In this document: positions 8,749 through 17,330 of the stretch, piece after piece
Layout: the number at the start of each line of letters is the position of its first letter
Numbering within the stretch: the first letter of the stretch is position 1
DNA from: Rhodanobacter lindaniclasticus
Lineage (GTDB): Bacteria; Pseudomonadota; Gammaproteobacteria; Xanthomonadales; Rhodanobacteraceae
Length of the DNA stretch: 64,000 nucleotides
Direction: 5' to 3'
NCBI RefSeq assembly: GCF_004799035.1
Contig: NZ_MWIO01000003.1
Coordinates: forward strand, 49,244 to 113,243
Position numbers and translations under genes: made by a program
Notes under the pieces: model-generated
Database searches by the model: none
Told to the model about the DNA's origin: nothing
What the model saw: the letters and a program-made list of their open reading frames with translations, nothing else

Positions 8749-11505
8749 ATGGCCATGCCCGCCCGCCGCCTGCCGCTGATCGCCCTGCTGGCATTGGCCA
8801 GTTGCAGTGTCTTCGCCGCCACCGATCCGAACGGCTCGATCACCTACGCCCGTGACCCGGCGCAGCCGATCGACCAGGCGTACACGGCGCAGATCCTGAA
8901 GGACACCACCGATGCGCAGTTCAACTCGCCGCTGACCGACTACCTGCCCGCCTCGGCCACCGTACCCACGCCGCTGAAGGTGCTCGGCCACATCGCCGGC
9001 GCACCGGATTACCTGCCCTACTCGACCGACGTCTATCGCTACTTCCGCGCGCTGGCTGCGGCCAGTCCGCGGGTGAAGGTGTTCACCATCGGCGAGAGCG
9101 AGGAGGGCCGCCCGATGATCGCGGTGGCGGTGGCCGACGAGAATCTGCTGGCCGAGCTGGACGCCAACAACGCGCGCCTGGCCAAGCTGGCCGACCCGCG
9201 CACGATCGCCATGGACGACGCTACCGCCGACGCGCTGATCGCCCAGTCCACCCCGGTCTACTACATCACCGGCACCATCCACTCCACCGAGACCGGCTCG
9301 CCCACCGCGCTGATGGAACTGGCCTACCGGCTGGCGGTGGACGACGCGCCGTACATCCAGCACATCCGCTCGCACGTGATCACCCTGATCACGCCGATCG
9401 TCGAGGTCGACGGCCGCGACCGCCAGGTGGACCGCTACAACTGGCACCGCGCCCACCCGGACCAGAACTATCCGCGGCTGCTGTACTGGGGCCACTACGT
9501 GGCGCACGACAACAACCGCGACGCGATGGCGATGACGTTGAACCTCACCCGCAACGTCGCCGACACCTTCGTCGGATGGCATGCGCAGGTGCTGCACGAC
9601 CTGCACGAGTCGGTGCCTTTCCTGTACGACAACACCGTCGGCGACGGCCCGTACAACGCCTGGATCGATCCCATCCTCACCGGCGAATGGCAACAGCTGG
9701 GCTGGGACAACGTGCAGCAGATGACCAAGTTCGGCATGCCCGGCGTGTTCACCCACGGCGACTTCGACACCTGGAGCCCGGGCTACCTGATGTTCATCGC
9801 CGCCATGCACAACGGCATCAGCCGGCTTTACGAAACCTTCGGCAACGACGGCGCCGACACCGTCAAGCGCATCCTGGAGCCGGAGGAATACCAGCGCACC
9901 TGGTACAAGCCGAACCCGCCGCTGCCGGTGGTGACCTGGTCGCAGCGCAACAACAACAACTACCAGCAGACCGGCCTGCTCACCGCGCTGAAGTACTTCT
10001 CCGACAACGGCCAGCTGTTCCTGAAGAACTACTACCTGAAGAGCAAGCGCTCGATCGAGAAGCCGCAGAACGCCGGCCCGGCCGCCTACGTGTTCCCCGC
10101 TGACGACGCGCGCCCAGGCTCGCAGGCGCAGTTGCTGCGCATCCTGCAACGCCAGCACGTGGAGCTGAGCCGCAGCACCGCAGCGATCAAGATCACGCTG
10201 CCGGCGACCAGGGATGAGGACGGCAAGGAAAAGAAGGCTGACACGCGCCGCTTCCCAGCCGGCAGCATCGTCGTGCGCATGGACCAGCCCTACTCGCGCA
10301 TCGCCGACACCCTGCTCGATCGCCAGTACTGGTCGCCGAAGGATCCGCAGCAGCACCCCTACGACGATACCGCTTGGTCGATGGGCGACCTGTTCGACGT
10401 GGAGGTGGTGCGCGTCACCGACAATGCCATTCTGAAGGCGCCGATGCGCAAATTGGATGCCGTGGTGGACGTGCCGGCGGGGCTGGCCGCGATCGACCTG
10501 CCGAACGCGAAACTCCCGCGCATCGCGGTGATGCACACCTGGCTCAGCACGCAGACCGAGGGCTGGTGGCGCATGGCGCTGGACCGGTTGCAGGTGAAGT
10601 ACGACTACATCAGCACCCAGGACGTGGCGAAACTCGGCGACCTGCGCGCGAAGTACGACGTGATCCTGTTCGGCCCGATCGGCGGCACCGGCAGCCGCCG
10701 CATCATCGACGGCCTGCCGATGTGGGGCGAGCCGATGCCGTGGAAGACCACCGAACTGACGCCCAACATCGGCCGCATCGACAGCACCGACGACATCCGA
10801 CCCGGCCTGGGCGAATCCGGCGTGGTTAACCTCAAGCGTTTCGTGCACGAAGGCGGCCTGCTGATCACCGCCGAGGACAGCGCGCGCTTCGCGATCGACG
10901 TGGGCCTGGCGCCGGGCGTCTCGATCACGCCGACCGACAAGTTGAAGGTGGTCGGCAGCGTGCTGCAGGCGCAGTTCGTCGACCGCAAGAGCCCGATCGC
11001 CGCCAGCTACACGCGCGACGACCTGGCGATGTACAGCGCCGAGGGGCAATCGTTCAAGGTGTCCAACCTGATCACCGGCGACCGCGGCCTGCCGACCGCG
11101 AAGGATTTCCAGCGCGCCACCGGCCGCGGTGGCCCGCACGACACCGACACGCCCGAGGGCCGCGCCGCCGTCGAACCCGAGACATTGCCCGACGTCAAGC
11201 CATGGCAGGCCACGCCGCTCAACGCCGAGCAGCTGCGCAACAATCCCTGGGTGATTCCGACGGACCAGCGGCCCAAGGTGATCCTGCGCTTCGCCGCTGC
11301 CGACAAGCTGCTGATCGCCGGCCTGCTCGACCATGGCAGCGAGATGGCCGAGCGCGCCGCCGTGGTGGACGCGCGCTACGGCAAGGGCCACGTGCTGCTG
11401 TTCGCCAGCAACCCGATGTGGCGCGGCGAGACCATCGGCAGCTACCCGCTGGTGCTCAACGCCATCGTCCATTTCGACAAGCTGGATGGGCCCGCGAAAC
11501 CTTGA
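8749..11505 (+). CDS. Secreted M14-family zinc carboxypeptidase-like protein
   Basis: A 918-residue exported metallopeptidase. Signal peptide at residues 1-23 (LPLIALLALASCSVFA). The M14 zinc-binding HxxE motif is GTIHSTETGSP with His178 and Glu181; a further conserved HDLHESVPF lies near residue 285. The long C-terminal part (~500-918) contains GILFGPIGG-like and EGGLLITAEDSARFAIDVG stretches resembling a glutamine-amidotransferase-like fold, as in other very large bacterial M14 proteins. Start: ATG at 8749 behind gaagggg. It probably acts on peptides in the periplasm or medium. Confidence 0.88.
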   Translation: MAMPARRLPLIALLALASCSVFAATDPNGSITYARDPAQPIDQAYTAQILKDTTDAQFNSPLTDYLPASATVPTPLKVLGHIAGAPDYLPYSTDVYRYFRALAAASPRVKVFTIGESEEGRPMIAVAVADENLLAELDANNARLAKLADPRTIAMDDATADALIAQSTPVYYITGTIHSTETGSPTALMELAYRLAVDDAPYIQHIRSHVITLITPIVEVDGRDRQVDRYNWHRAHPDQNYPRLLYWGHYVAHDNNRDAMAMTLNLTRNVADTFVGWHAQVLHDLHESVPFLYDNTVGDGPYNAWIDPILTGEWQQLGWDNVQQMTKFGMPGVFTHGDFDTWSPGYLMFIAAMHNGISRLYETFGNDGADTVKRILEPEEYQRTWYKPNPPLPVVTWSQRNNNNYQQTGLLTALKYFSDNGQLFLKNYYLKSKRSIEKPQNAGPAAYVFPADDARPGSQAQLLRILQRQHVELSRSTAAIKITLPATRDEDGKEKKADTRRFPAGSIVVRMDQPYSRIADTLLDRQYWSPKDPQQHPYDDTAWSMGDLFDVEVVRVTDNAILKAPMRKLDAVVDVPAGLAAIDLPNAKLPRIAVMHTWLSTQTEGWWRMALDRLQVKYDYISTQDVAKLGDLRAKYDVILFGPIGGTGSRRIIDGLPMWGEPMPWKTTELTPNIGRIDSTDDIRPGLGESGVVNLKRFVHEGGLLITAEDSARFAIDVGLAPGVSITPTDKLKVVGSVLQAQFVDRKSPIAASYTRDDLAMYSAEGQSFKVSNLITGDRGLPTAKDFQRATGRGGPHDTDTPEGRAAVEPETLPDVKPWQATPLNAEQLRNNPWVIPTDQRPKVILRFAAADKLLIAGLLDHGSEMAERAAVVDARYGKGHVLLFASNPMWRGETIGSYPLVLNAIVHFDKLDGPAKP

Positions 11506-11518
11506 GCCGGGCACCCGC

Positions 11519-11588
11519 GCAGGAGCCCGCTCGCGGGCGATGCTCCTGAGCCGGGATTCGGGATTCGGGATTCGGGATTCGGGATTCG
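11519..11588. repeat. Half of family-1 element with five GGGATTC heptamers
   Basis: The left arm of the family-1 palindrome (aggagcccgctcgcgggcgatg) is followed by five tandem copies of gggattc at 11553-11587. No matching right arm is found next to it; instead a fragment resembling family 2 (ggcgggccgtgcctgccctac, 11606-11627) follows. This looks like a rearranged composite of repeat units just downstream of the M14 peptidase gene. Confidence 0.75.
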
Positions 11589-11640
11589 GCAAAAGCAAAA
11601 GCCGGCGGGCCGTGCCTGCCCTACGATGCGCGGGTTCCTT

Positions 11641-11712
11641 GTAGGAGCGCACTCTGTGCGCGATGCCTTTGCCGCGTGGCCGAAGAGCATCGCGCACAGG
11701 GTGCGCTCCTAC
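11641..11712. repeat. REP-like palindromic element, family 1 (copy c)
   Basis: Inverted arms gtaggagcgcactctgtgcg and its near-perfect complement (one mismatch) at 11687-11712 enclose a ~20-bp loop. It lies between the convergent M14 and M28 peptidase genes, where it could act as a bidirectional terminator. The internal bases differ from copies a and d, but the gtaggagc/gctcctac ends are the same. Confidence 0.82.
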
Positions 11713-11732
11713 AGCAACTAGGCGAAACGTGC

Positions 11733-13415
11733 CTACGGCTTGGCCGGCGGCGCCATCATCTTGTCGCGTTTGGCCTTGAACGGGCTGTCGGCATACCAGG
11801 CCGGCCACACGCCGGCGTGGCTCAGGTACTGGCCCAGTTCGTACAGCGCCTGGGTGTCTTCGAGGATGCCCGAGTAATCCCAGGCCGGATCGAATACGTC
11901 GTTCGGCGTGTGGTAGCGGTGCGCGGTGTAATCCTCCGCCGCCTTGCGACCGGCCGCCTCGCCCCCGTCAAGCAAATCCAGGCCCGAACTGGCCAGCATG
12001 GCCGGCACGCCGGCGCGGGCGAAATTGAAATGGTCGGAGCGGAAGTAGAAACCGTTCTCCGGCGTGGTCTCCGGCGAGATCACCCGGCCTTGGCTCTTCA
12101 GCACGTCGGCCAGCATGTCCTCCAGTTGCGACTGGCCCTTGCCGATCACCGTCATGTCGTGCGCACGGCCGATGATCGGCAGCGCGTCCACGGCGATGTC
12201 GGCCACGGTGCGGTTGAGCGCGAACACCGGCTGCGCCGCGTAGTACTGCGAGCCGAGCAGGCCCGATTCCTCCAGCGTGGGCATGAAGAACAGGATGCTG
12301 CGCTCGGGCGGCGTGCGCTGCTGCGCGAAAGCGCCGGCGATTTCCAGCAGCATGCTCAGGCCGGTGCCGTTGTCGATCGCACCGCCGTACACCTTGTGTC
12401 CCGGCCGCGACGGATCGGTGCCCAGGTGATCCCAGTGCGCGGTGTAGACCACCACCTCGTCGGGCTTGTAGTCGCCGGGGATCATCGCCAGCACGTTCTT
12501 CGATTCGAAGTGGCCGATCTTGTTCTTCAGGCTGATCGAGGCGGTCGCGCCGAGCGGCACGGCCTTGAACCCCGGTTTCGCGGCCGCCGCGGCGAGCGCG
12601 TCAAAGTCCTTGCCGGCGGCGGCGAACAGGCGCGTGGCGGCGGCATGGGTGAGCCAGCCGGCTACCGGCAGGCGCGGCGCGGGATCGACGCTGGAGGGCA
12701 AGCTCAGCTGCGGACCACGATTGCCGTTCTGCAGCACGGTGAAGGGATAACCCGCAGCCGCGTCGCTGGTGTGCACGATGAAGCACGCCGCCGCGCCCTG
12801 CAACGCGGCCTCGGCATATTTGTAGGTCCAGCGTCCGTAATAGGTCATGGCGCGACCGTTGAACAATTTCGGATCGCGACTGGCAAAGCCCGGATCGTTG
12901 ACCAGCACGATCACCGTCTTGCCCTTCACGTCCACGCCGTTGTAATCGTTCCAGTGCCAGTTCGGCGCATCCGCGCCGTAGCCGAGGAACACCACCGGCG
13001 AGTCCTTCAAGTCGACCTGCGCTTTCCCCTGCAGGGTCTGCACCACCATGTCGTCCTGGTTGGCGAAACTGACGTGCTGCGCACCGGCGGTGATCTGCAG
13101 CTTCACCTTGTCGTTGAGCAGCAGGGTGCTTTCCGCCGGGACGGTCTGGAACCACGAGCCGTGGTTGCCCGGTTGCAGGCCCATGCGCTTGAACTCGCCG
13201 ATCAGGAAATCCAGCGTGCGCTGCTCCCCGACCGTGCCGGGCTTGCGCCCGCCGAAGTCGTCGGAACTGAGCGTCTTCTCGTAGCGGGCAAAATCGGTGG
13301 CGTTGATCGCAGGCGCCAGCGTTACCGAATCGGCGGCGGGTTCCCCGGCGGCGGCCGGCGGCGACAGCACGGCCAGGCAAACGGCGACAGGCAGGAAAAA
13401 ACTCATGGTGCGCAT
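11733..13415 (-). CDS. Secreted M28-family aminopeptidase
   Basis: Exported zinc peptidase of 560 residues. Signal peptide MRTMSFFLPVAVCLAVLSPPAAAG. A PA-domain-like insertion lies at ~130-260. Metal-ligand motifs of M28 are visible in order: TAHWDHLG, AIDNGTGLSMLLE, the Glu pair in PTLEESGLLG, VDALPI, and RSDHFNFARAGVPA near the C terminus. Start: ATG at 13413-13415 with a gggag Shine-Dalgarno. It is convergent with the M14 peptidase across a repeat block; the two plausibly cooperate in degrading external peptides, an inference from location only. Confidence 0.9.
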   Translation of the reverse strand: MRTMSFFLPVAVCLAVLSPPAAAGEPAADSVTLAPAINATDFARYEKTLSSDDFGGRKPGTVGEQRTLDFLIGEFKRMGLQPGNHGSWFQTVPAESTLLLNDKVKLQITAGAQHVSFANQDDMVVQTLQGKAQVDLKDSPVVFLGYGADAPNWHWNDYNGVDVKGKTVIVLVNDPGFASRDPKLFNGRAMTYYGRWTYKYAEAALQGAAACFIVHTSDAAAGYPFTVLQNGNRGPQLSLPSSVDPAPRLPVAGWLTHAAATRLFAAAGKDFDALAAAAAKPGFKAVPLGATASISLKNKIGHFESKNVLAMIPGDYKPDEVVVYTAHWDHLGTDPSRPGHKVYGGAIDNGTGLSMLLEIAGAFAQQRTPPERSILFFMPTLEESGLLGSQYYAAQPVFALNRTVADIAVDALPIIGRAHDMTVIGKGQSQLEDMLADVLKSQGRVISPETTPENGFYFRSDHFNFARAGVPAMLASSGLDLLDGGEAAGRKAAEDYTAHRYHTPNDVFDPAWDYSGILEDTQALYELGQYLSHAGVWPAWYADSPFKAKRDKMMAPPAKP

Positions 13416-13482
13416 CGGTGGGCTCCCGTGGGCAAAACGATGGTCGTCACAACACGCGTCACACGCAGGGAGGCCGGCCGAC

Positions 13483-15258
13483 TCACACCAGGCTCAACTG
13501 CGCCCCGCGACTCGTCGACAGATTGACCCGGTTGCGGCCTTCGCGCTTGGCCTCGTACAGCGCGTCATCGGCATCGGTCATCAGCTGGCGCAGCTCATAG
13601 CCCGAGGCTGCCGCTGACGCCACGCCGAAACTGGCCGAAACCGTCACGATCGCGCCGCCCTCGCCGATCGATACCGCGGCGATCGCCAGGCGCATCTGCT
13701 CGACCCGGGCGAGCACCTGATCCGGGCTGCACTCAGGCAGCAGCATGCCGAACTCCTCGCCACCCAGTCGCCCGAACAGGTCGGTGGAACGCAAGTGCGC
13801 CTGGCACGCCGCGACCGCGCGCCTCAACACCCGATCGCCCACCGCATGACCGTGGGTGTCGTTGACCAGCTTGAAGTGGTCCAGGTCGAGCAGGACCAGG
13901 CAAGCATCACGATTGGACTTGCAGCAGTACTGCAGCAACCGCTCGGCCTCGCTGACGAAATGCTGCCGGTTGAAGATGCCGGTGAGCCCGTCGCGTCGCG
14001 CCAGCTTCATGAACTTGAGCTGCGAACGCTTGATCCGGTAGGCGACGAATCCGATGAAGCCAAGCAGCAGCACCAGCAGGATGATCCACAACCGGCTGGC
14101 CTCCATCGCCTTCTTGCCGAGCGCCTGCTGCAGTTGCAGGATCTTGTTCTGCTCGGCCAGGGTGTCGACCTGCATCTTCGTGGTCAGTACCTGCTGCGCG
14201 ACCGTCTGATAAGCCAAGGCCTTGGCACTGACAGTATTCAGATAGCCCTTGTTCGCCGCCATGTACTTTTCGTGCCAGGCAAGCGCCGACGCCAAATCCC
14301 CCCGCTGCTTGTCCAGTTCATACAGCAACCGATAGGCAGTAACCAGCGGTTCCGTGTACTCGTTTTTTATTCCACTATCGATCGCACTTTGCGCAAAACG
14401 CCTCGCCGATGTTTGGTCCCCCACCTTCCAGAACGCCTGCGCAAAGGTTGCATCGAAGAGAGCGATCAAAGGCGGGTAGTGTGTTTCCTTTACCTCCGCG
14501 TATCCCTGCCGAAGGAGCTTGATGGCATTGTCAGGCTTGCCTTGATCCAGCTCGGCCTTGGCGGCATAGCTTCGGATCAGATTTCCGAAGATCGGCTCGG
14601 CTGCTTTCGCACACACCTCGACACCGTCGCGAAATTGTTCGCCAACCGACCGCAACTGGCCGCTTTTGAAGAGGGCTTCCAGCTTGAAATACCTGCCCCT
14701 GCAGGCCCCCTGACCAACCGGATTTTCCGAGAGCAGCTTGTTTGCATAGTCCGTAGCCAGATCGTACTGCCCGGCTTCGGAATAGAACTGCGCGGCGACA
14801 CTCAGGCCCGTCAGCCGAGTTTCCTTGTCCGCAACCTGGGGCAGTTGGTCCACCAGCGGATCCAATTGCGCGAACGCCTCCTCGTAGCGACTTGCGATGC
14901 CCAGTATGTTGACCGCAGTGAAGCCTGCCCGAACCCGCAAGGTCGGGTCACCGGACTGAGCCATGACCCGGTCAAGCAAAGTTATCGCAGTCTTGTAGTC
15001 ACCGCGGTAGGCGACTTGCCAAGCCTCGAGGTATTCCAGATACAGCCGCTGCTCCTGGGACAATTCAAGCGAGCCGTCACCCAAGCGCCGCAGCAACGCA
15101 GTGAACTCGCCCTGATTCGACGTCTTGATGCCATCCGCCTGCTTGAGCAGTACTTCGGCCGTGCCACCAGTAACCTCCGGAGATACCCCCGCGAACAAGC
15201 GAAAAGACAGCGCACACCCGGCGAGGAACACCAAGACGCCGCTGCCTCGGTAGACCAT
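13483..15258 (-). CDS. Membrane TPR-GGDEF diguanylate cyclase, last gene of the borosin operon
   Basis: A 591-residue protein predicted to make c-di-GMP. N-terminal signal/anchor (residues 1-24), periplasmic TPR-like helical repeats (~30-380), one transmembrane helix (~390-409, LWIILLVLLLGFIGFVAYRI), then a cytosolic GGDEF domain with active-site GGEEF at 499-503 and an upstream RxxD inhibitory site (RSTD, 490-493). It should therefore be active and product-inhibited. It starts only 12 bp after precursor peptide A on the same strand, so it is probably transcribed with the borosin methyltransferase and GNAT genes. What the TPR part senses is unknown. Confidence 0.9.
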   Translation of the reverse strand: MVYRGSGVLVFLAGCALSFRLFAGVSPEVTGGTAEVLLKQADGIKTSNQGEFTALLRRLGDGSLELSQEQRLYLEYLEAWQVAYRGDYKTAITLLDRVMAQSGDPTLRVRAGFTAVNILGIASRYEEAFAQLDPLVDQLPQVADKETRLTGLSVAAQFYSEAGQYDLATDYANKLLSENPVGQGACRGRYFKLEALFKSGQLRSVGEQFRDGVEVCAKAAEPIFGNLIRSYAAKAELDQGKPDNAIKLLRQGYAEVKETHYPPLIALFDATFAQAFWKVGDQTSARRFAQSAIDSGIKNEYTEPLVTAYRLLYELDKQRGDLASALAWHEKYMAANKGYLNTVSAKALAYQTVAQQVLTTKMQVDTLAEQNKILQLQQALGKKAMEASRLWIILLVLLLGFIGFVAYRIKRSQLKFMKLARRDGLTGIFNRQHFVSEAERLLQYCCKSNRDACLVLLDLDHFKLVNDTHGHAVGDRVLRRAVAACQAHLRSTDLFGRLGGEEFGMLLPECSPDQVLARVEQMRLAIAAVSIGEGGAIVTVSASFGVASAAASGYELRQLMTDADDALYEAKREGRNRVNLSTSRGAQLSLV

Positions 15259-15270
15259 GATCCAGTCCGC

Positions 15271-15561
15271 CTACGCCACGACGTGGGACAGGGACTTGGA
15301 CGCGGTCTCTTCGTCGTCCTCTCTGGATGGCTCTTCCTCTGTACCCCCATCCTCTTCTTCCTCCGCCGGACACAACGCCAGACAGACATTGAGTCCCTCC
15401 AACAACGCATCCAAGCGTTGCTGATCCCCGGCCAGAATCACAGCCCTTGCCTCGGGGCCAACTTGCGCCTGCTCTAGCGCAAGCTGCACCTCTTCCAAGG
15501 GTGCAGCGCGCAGTCGCGCGTCCTGACCCATCCGCTCAAGAAAATCGATCACTTTGGACAT
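15271..15561 (-). CDS. Candidate split-borosin precursor peptide A
   Basis: A 96-residue peptide. Residues 1-55 form a helical leader starting MSKVIDFLERMGQDARLRAA, like the borosin-binding domain of SonA-type precursors; residues 58-64 are the hydrophobic NVCLALC, followed by a very acidic tail with EEEED. It aligns without gaps over its first ~65 residues with peptide B at 17331-17597. It starts 3 bp after the GNAT gene with a good aggggt ribosome site and is in one operon with the methyltransferase. The methylation site is inferred to lie at or after NVCLAL. A Nif11-type leader was considered, but the adjacent SonM-like enzyme favours borosin. Confidence 0.82.
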   Translation of the reverse strand: MSKVIDFLERMGQDARLRAAPLEEVQLALEQAQVGPEARAVILAGDQQRLDALLEGLNVCLALCPAEEEEDGGTEEEPSREDDEETASKSLSHVVA

Positions 15562-15564
15562 TGG

Positions 15565-16134
15565 TTACCCCTGAATATTTGTCGTCTTGTCGATGCACCA
15601 TATCGAACGGGAAACTGAGTATTCGCTCATGGTCGACGTCTGTTCCCCATTATTGACTGCACGGCTCGGCTCAAAGCCGATGCGGGTCACCAAATTCCTG
15701 GCCGCCACGTTCTGCGGAGCGAAGCGAGCGTACACCTCGTTGACCTGCGCTTCTTCAAACGCAAGATCCACCAGGGCCGTCAATGCTCCTCTCCCGATCC
15801 CCGATCGGCGTCCCTCCCGCAGCAGCACCATACCGACCTCGATCCGCATGGTCACCGGATCATAGTGTGTCATGCCACAAATACCCAATGGCGTCTGGGC
15901 GCTGCCCCCCAGAATGATCAGGAAGCGGCCGCAAAGGGGCGATTTGCCCTGGCGGCGAATGACTTCCCGGAACCGCTTTGCAGCCGCCACTGGTGTCCAA
16001 GGCTCGTCGATGTAACGCATGGTCTCGGGATTGGTATAGAGCGCATGGAACAAGGCTTCATCGCCTGCCTCCAGCGGACGCAGGCGCGGCCGCTCGGCCT
16101 CGCATGAAAGCGTTTCCGGTGTCGGTATGGACAT
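15565..16134 (-). CDS. GNAT-family N-acetyltransferase in borosin operon
   Basis: A 189-residue acetyl-CoA-dependent acyltransferase of the RimJ/RimL-like GNAT type. Seen: LRPLEAGDEALFHALYTNPETMRYI at the N terminus, the acetyl-CoA binding loop GRRSGIGRGALTALVDLAF, and VNEVYARFAPQNVAARNLVTRIGFEP near the C terminus. It begins 5 bp after the methyltransferase gene and ends 3 bp before precursor A, so it is almost certainly co-transcribed. By context it could acylate the borosin peptide or confer self-protection; neither can be decided from sequence. Confidence 0.88.
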   Translation of the reverse strand: MSIPTPETLSCEAERPRLRPLEAGDEALFHALYTNPETMRYIDEPWTPVAAAKRFREVIRRQGKSPLCGRFLIILGGSAQTPLGICGMTHYDPVTMRIEVGMVLLREGRRSGIGRGALTALVDLAFEEAQVNEVYARFAPQNVAARNLVTRIGFEPSRAVNNGEQTSTMSEYSVSRSIWCIDKTTNIQG

Positions 16135-16139
16135 CGATC

Positions 16140-16949
16140 TCAGGCTCGGACGGATTCGGCTTGATCGAGTTCGGCCAGCCGCGCCCGCATCGCCGCATCC
16201 ACCTCCAGGGGCCGCGCCGGCGGAAGCACCACGGTGTCAGCCATGTCGATCTCCGCCTGCGGCAGACCCGCCAATGTGCACTGCTCGATGCGTGCCGCGT
16301 GGATCGGCAGGGTCGGTGTGCGATAGATGGTCAGTGGGTGATCCAGCGGGTAGTCACGCGCCAGCACCTCGACCAGCAGCTGCCGGTAGGCCGGGCCGGT
16401 GGAGAAGCGCGCCAGCGACTGGTCGCCGACCAGACCCACTTGCCACAGCACCAGGTAGGCGGTGGGGTCGATCCGGCGCCGGTAGAACAGCAGCTGACTG
16501 GCCTCGTAGTGCTGGCAGCCGACGCGGCCAGGGTCGATGCCCAGGTCAGCGTACAGGCAGTCCTCCGCTGAAATGCCCGGCTCCATGCGCGCGGCATAGC
16601 CTTCGCCGCGCGCCACCTCGATCGCCTTGTGCGGTGCCCAGGCGAACACGCCCGGGTGGCCGTAGAACACGCCGCACACCTTCTTGCCTGCGCGCACCTC
16701 GGCGAGGATGGCCTCGACCATCTGCCGGTAGGTCTGCATGCGCGACTTGCCCTCGCGGTAGTACGGCTGCAGGCTGCGCACGTCATGATGCATGCGTTGC
16801 AGCCACAGCTCGACGACGCCGTCGGAGAGGCCGGCGAAGACCACGTCGGCCTGCTCGATGTAGCTGCGCGCCAGCGGGCCGAGGTGCGAACCCAGGGTCA
16901 TGCCCAGGCCCACGCAGACCAGGCTACCCGTAGGATCTAGCTCTTTCAT
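16140..16949 (-). CDS. Split-borosin alpha-N-methyltransferase (SonM-like)
   Basis: A 269-residue SAM-dependent enzyme of the tetrapyrrole methylase superfamily. Its closest recognisable relative is SonM of Shewanella oneidensis, which methylates backbone amides of a separate precursor. Seen: GSLVCVGLGMTLGSHL (8-23), RSLQPYYREGKSRMQTY (58-74) with the Tyr/Arg set expected at the catalytic centre (Tyr63, Tyr64, Arg70, Tyr74), FYGHPGVFAW (95-104) and MEPGISAEDCLYADLGIDPG (122-141). It is not a cobalamin or sirohaem enzyme: no such pathway genes are nearby, while two precursor-like peptides are. First gene of the tight operon with GNAT, precursor A and a GGDEF protein. Confidence 0.9.
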   Translation of the reverse strand: MKELDPTGSLVCVGLGMTLGSHLGPLARSYIEQADVVFAGLSDGVVELWLQRMHHDVRSLQPYYREGKSRMQTYRQMVEAILAEVRAGKKVCGVFYGHPGVFAWAPHKAIEVARGEGYAARMEPGISAEDCLYADLGIDPGRVGCQHYEASQLLFYRRRIDPTAYLVLWQVGLVGDQSLARFSTGPAYRQLLVEVLARDYPLDHPLTIYRTPTLPIHAARIEQCTLAGLPQAEIDMADTVVLPPARPLEVDAAMRARLAELDQAESVRA

Positions 16950-17024
16950 TTATTGTCTGCCCTTAAGCTTGATGAAAAACTCATGGGATTACCTGATTAG
17001 CGACGAAACTCAGCCAACCATGAC

Positions 17025-17131
17025 TGTTCGCGCTGAGCGTAGCTTGCGATAGCAAGCGCGGTCGAAGCGCGCGCCGGCCATCACCCTTCGACTCCGGCCC
17101 TACTACAGGCCTACGCTCAGGGTGAACGGCG
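17025..17131. repeat. ctgagcgtag palindromic repeat
   Basis: Inverted copies of a ctgagcgtag...tcgaag unit: one arm at about 17025-17075, the other (tcacccttcgactccggccc to ctacgctcagggtga) at 17081-17124. The right arm is itself bounded by tcaccct and agggtga. Similar ttcaccctgagcgtag elements are dispersed in many high-GC Proteobacteria. It is the only copy of this family recognised in the window. Confidence 0.65.
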
Positions 17132-17190
17132 AGGTATCTGAGAGACACTTGGGTACACCTGCCAAGCTTCGGTTAAGCTTGTTCTGGTGC

Positions 17191-17221
17191 GAAAAGACGC
17201 AGGCATAGCCTGCGTCTTTTC
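17191..17221. terminator. Bidirectional hairpin terminator below precursor B
   Basis: A perfect 14-bp stem (gaaaagacgcaggc / gcctgcgtcttttc) with a 3-nt ata loop. The gaaaa/ttttc ends supply a short U-run in either direction. It lies ~110 bp beyond the stop of precursor B and upstream of the methyltransferase gene, so it would end or attenuate the precursor B transcript. Confidence 0.85.
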
Positions 17222-17330
17222 AGATACCGCACGACTGAATCAGTTTGATCTGACCGCAAGAGCTTCCACACCGTGCAACGCTGCGAGAGGCGCTAAGCCA
17301 CCGCCGTGTCTACTATCTCAGTGTCTCCAC

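Larger units (their letters stand above)
16950..17330. other. Intergenic region within the borosin locus
   Basis: 381 bp without a convincing gene. It holds the upstream region of the methyltransferase operon (16950-17025), a palindromic repeat (17025-17131) and a strong hairpin terminator (17191-17221). It has a lower GC content than the flanking genes. Because the terminator lies between precursor B and the methyltransferase, the operon probably has its own promoter close to the methyltransferase, but no confident -35/-10 pair could be assigned. Confidence 0.6.

Noticed and set aside
11553..11587. Tandem heptamers as a possible CRISPR array
   Set aside because: Units are only 7 bp with no spacers; they belong to a palindromic repeat loop, and no cas genes are present.
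7675..11808. 1377-codon open frame on the minus strand opposite the M14 peptidase
   Set aside because: A GC-rich antisense shadow: its composition is Arg/Ala/His/Gln-rich, it matches no family, and the plus-strand genes have signal peptides, catalytic motifs and ribosome sites.
15271..15561. Nif11-type RiPP leader
   Set aside because: There is no Gly-Gly-type cleavage site, and the neighbouring enzyme is a borosin-type methyltransferase rather than a lanthionine or cyclodehydratase enzyme.
16140..16949. Cobalamin or sirohaem biosynthesis methylase
   Set aside because: The fold family is shared, but the sequence follows borosin methyltransferases, and no tetrapyrrole genes are nearby while precursor-like peptides are.
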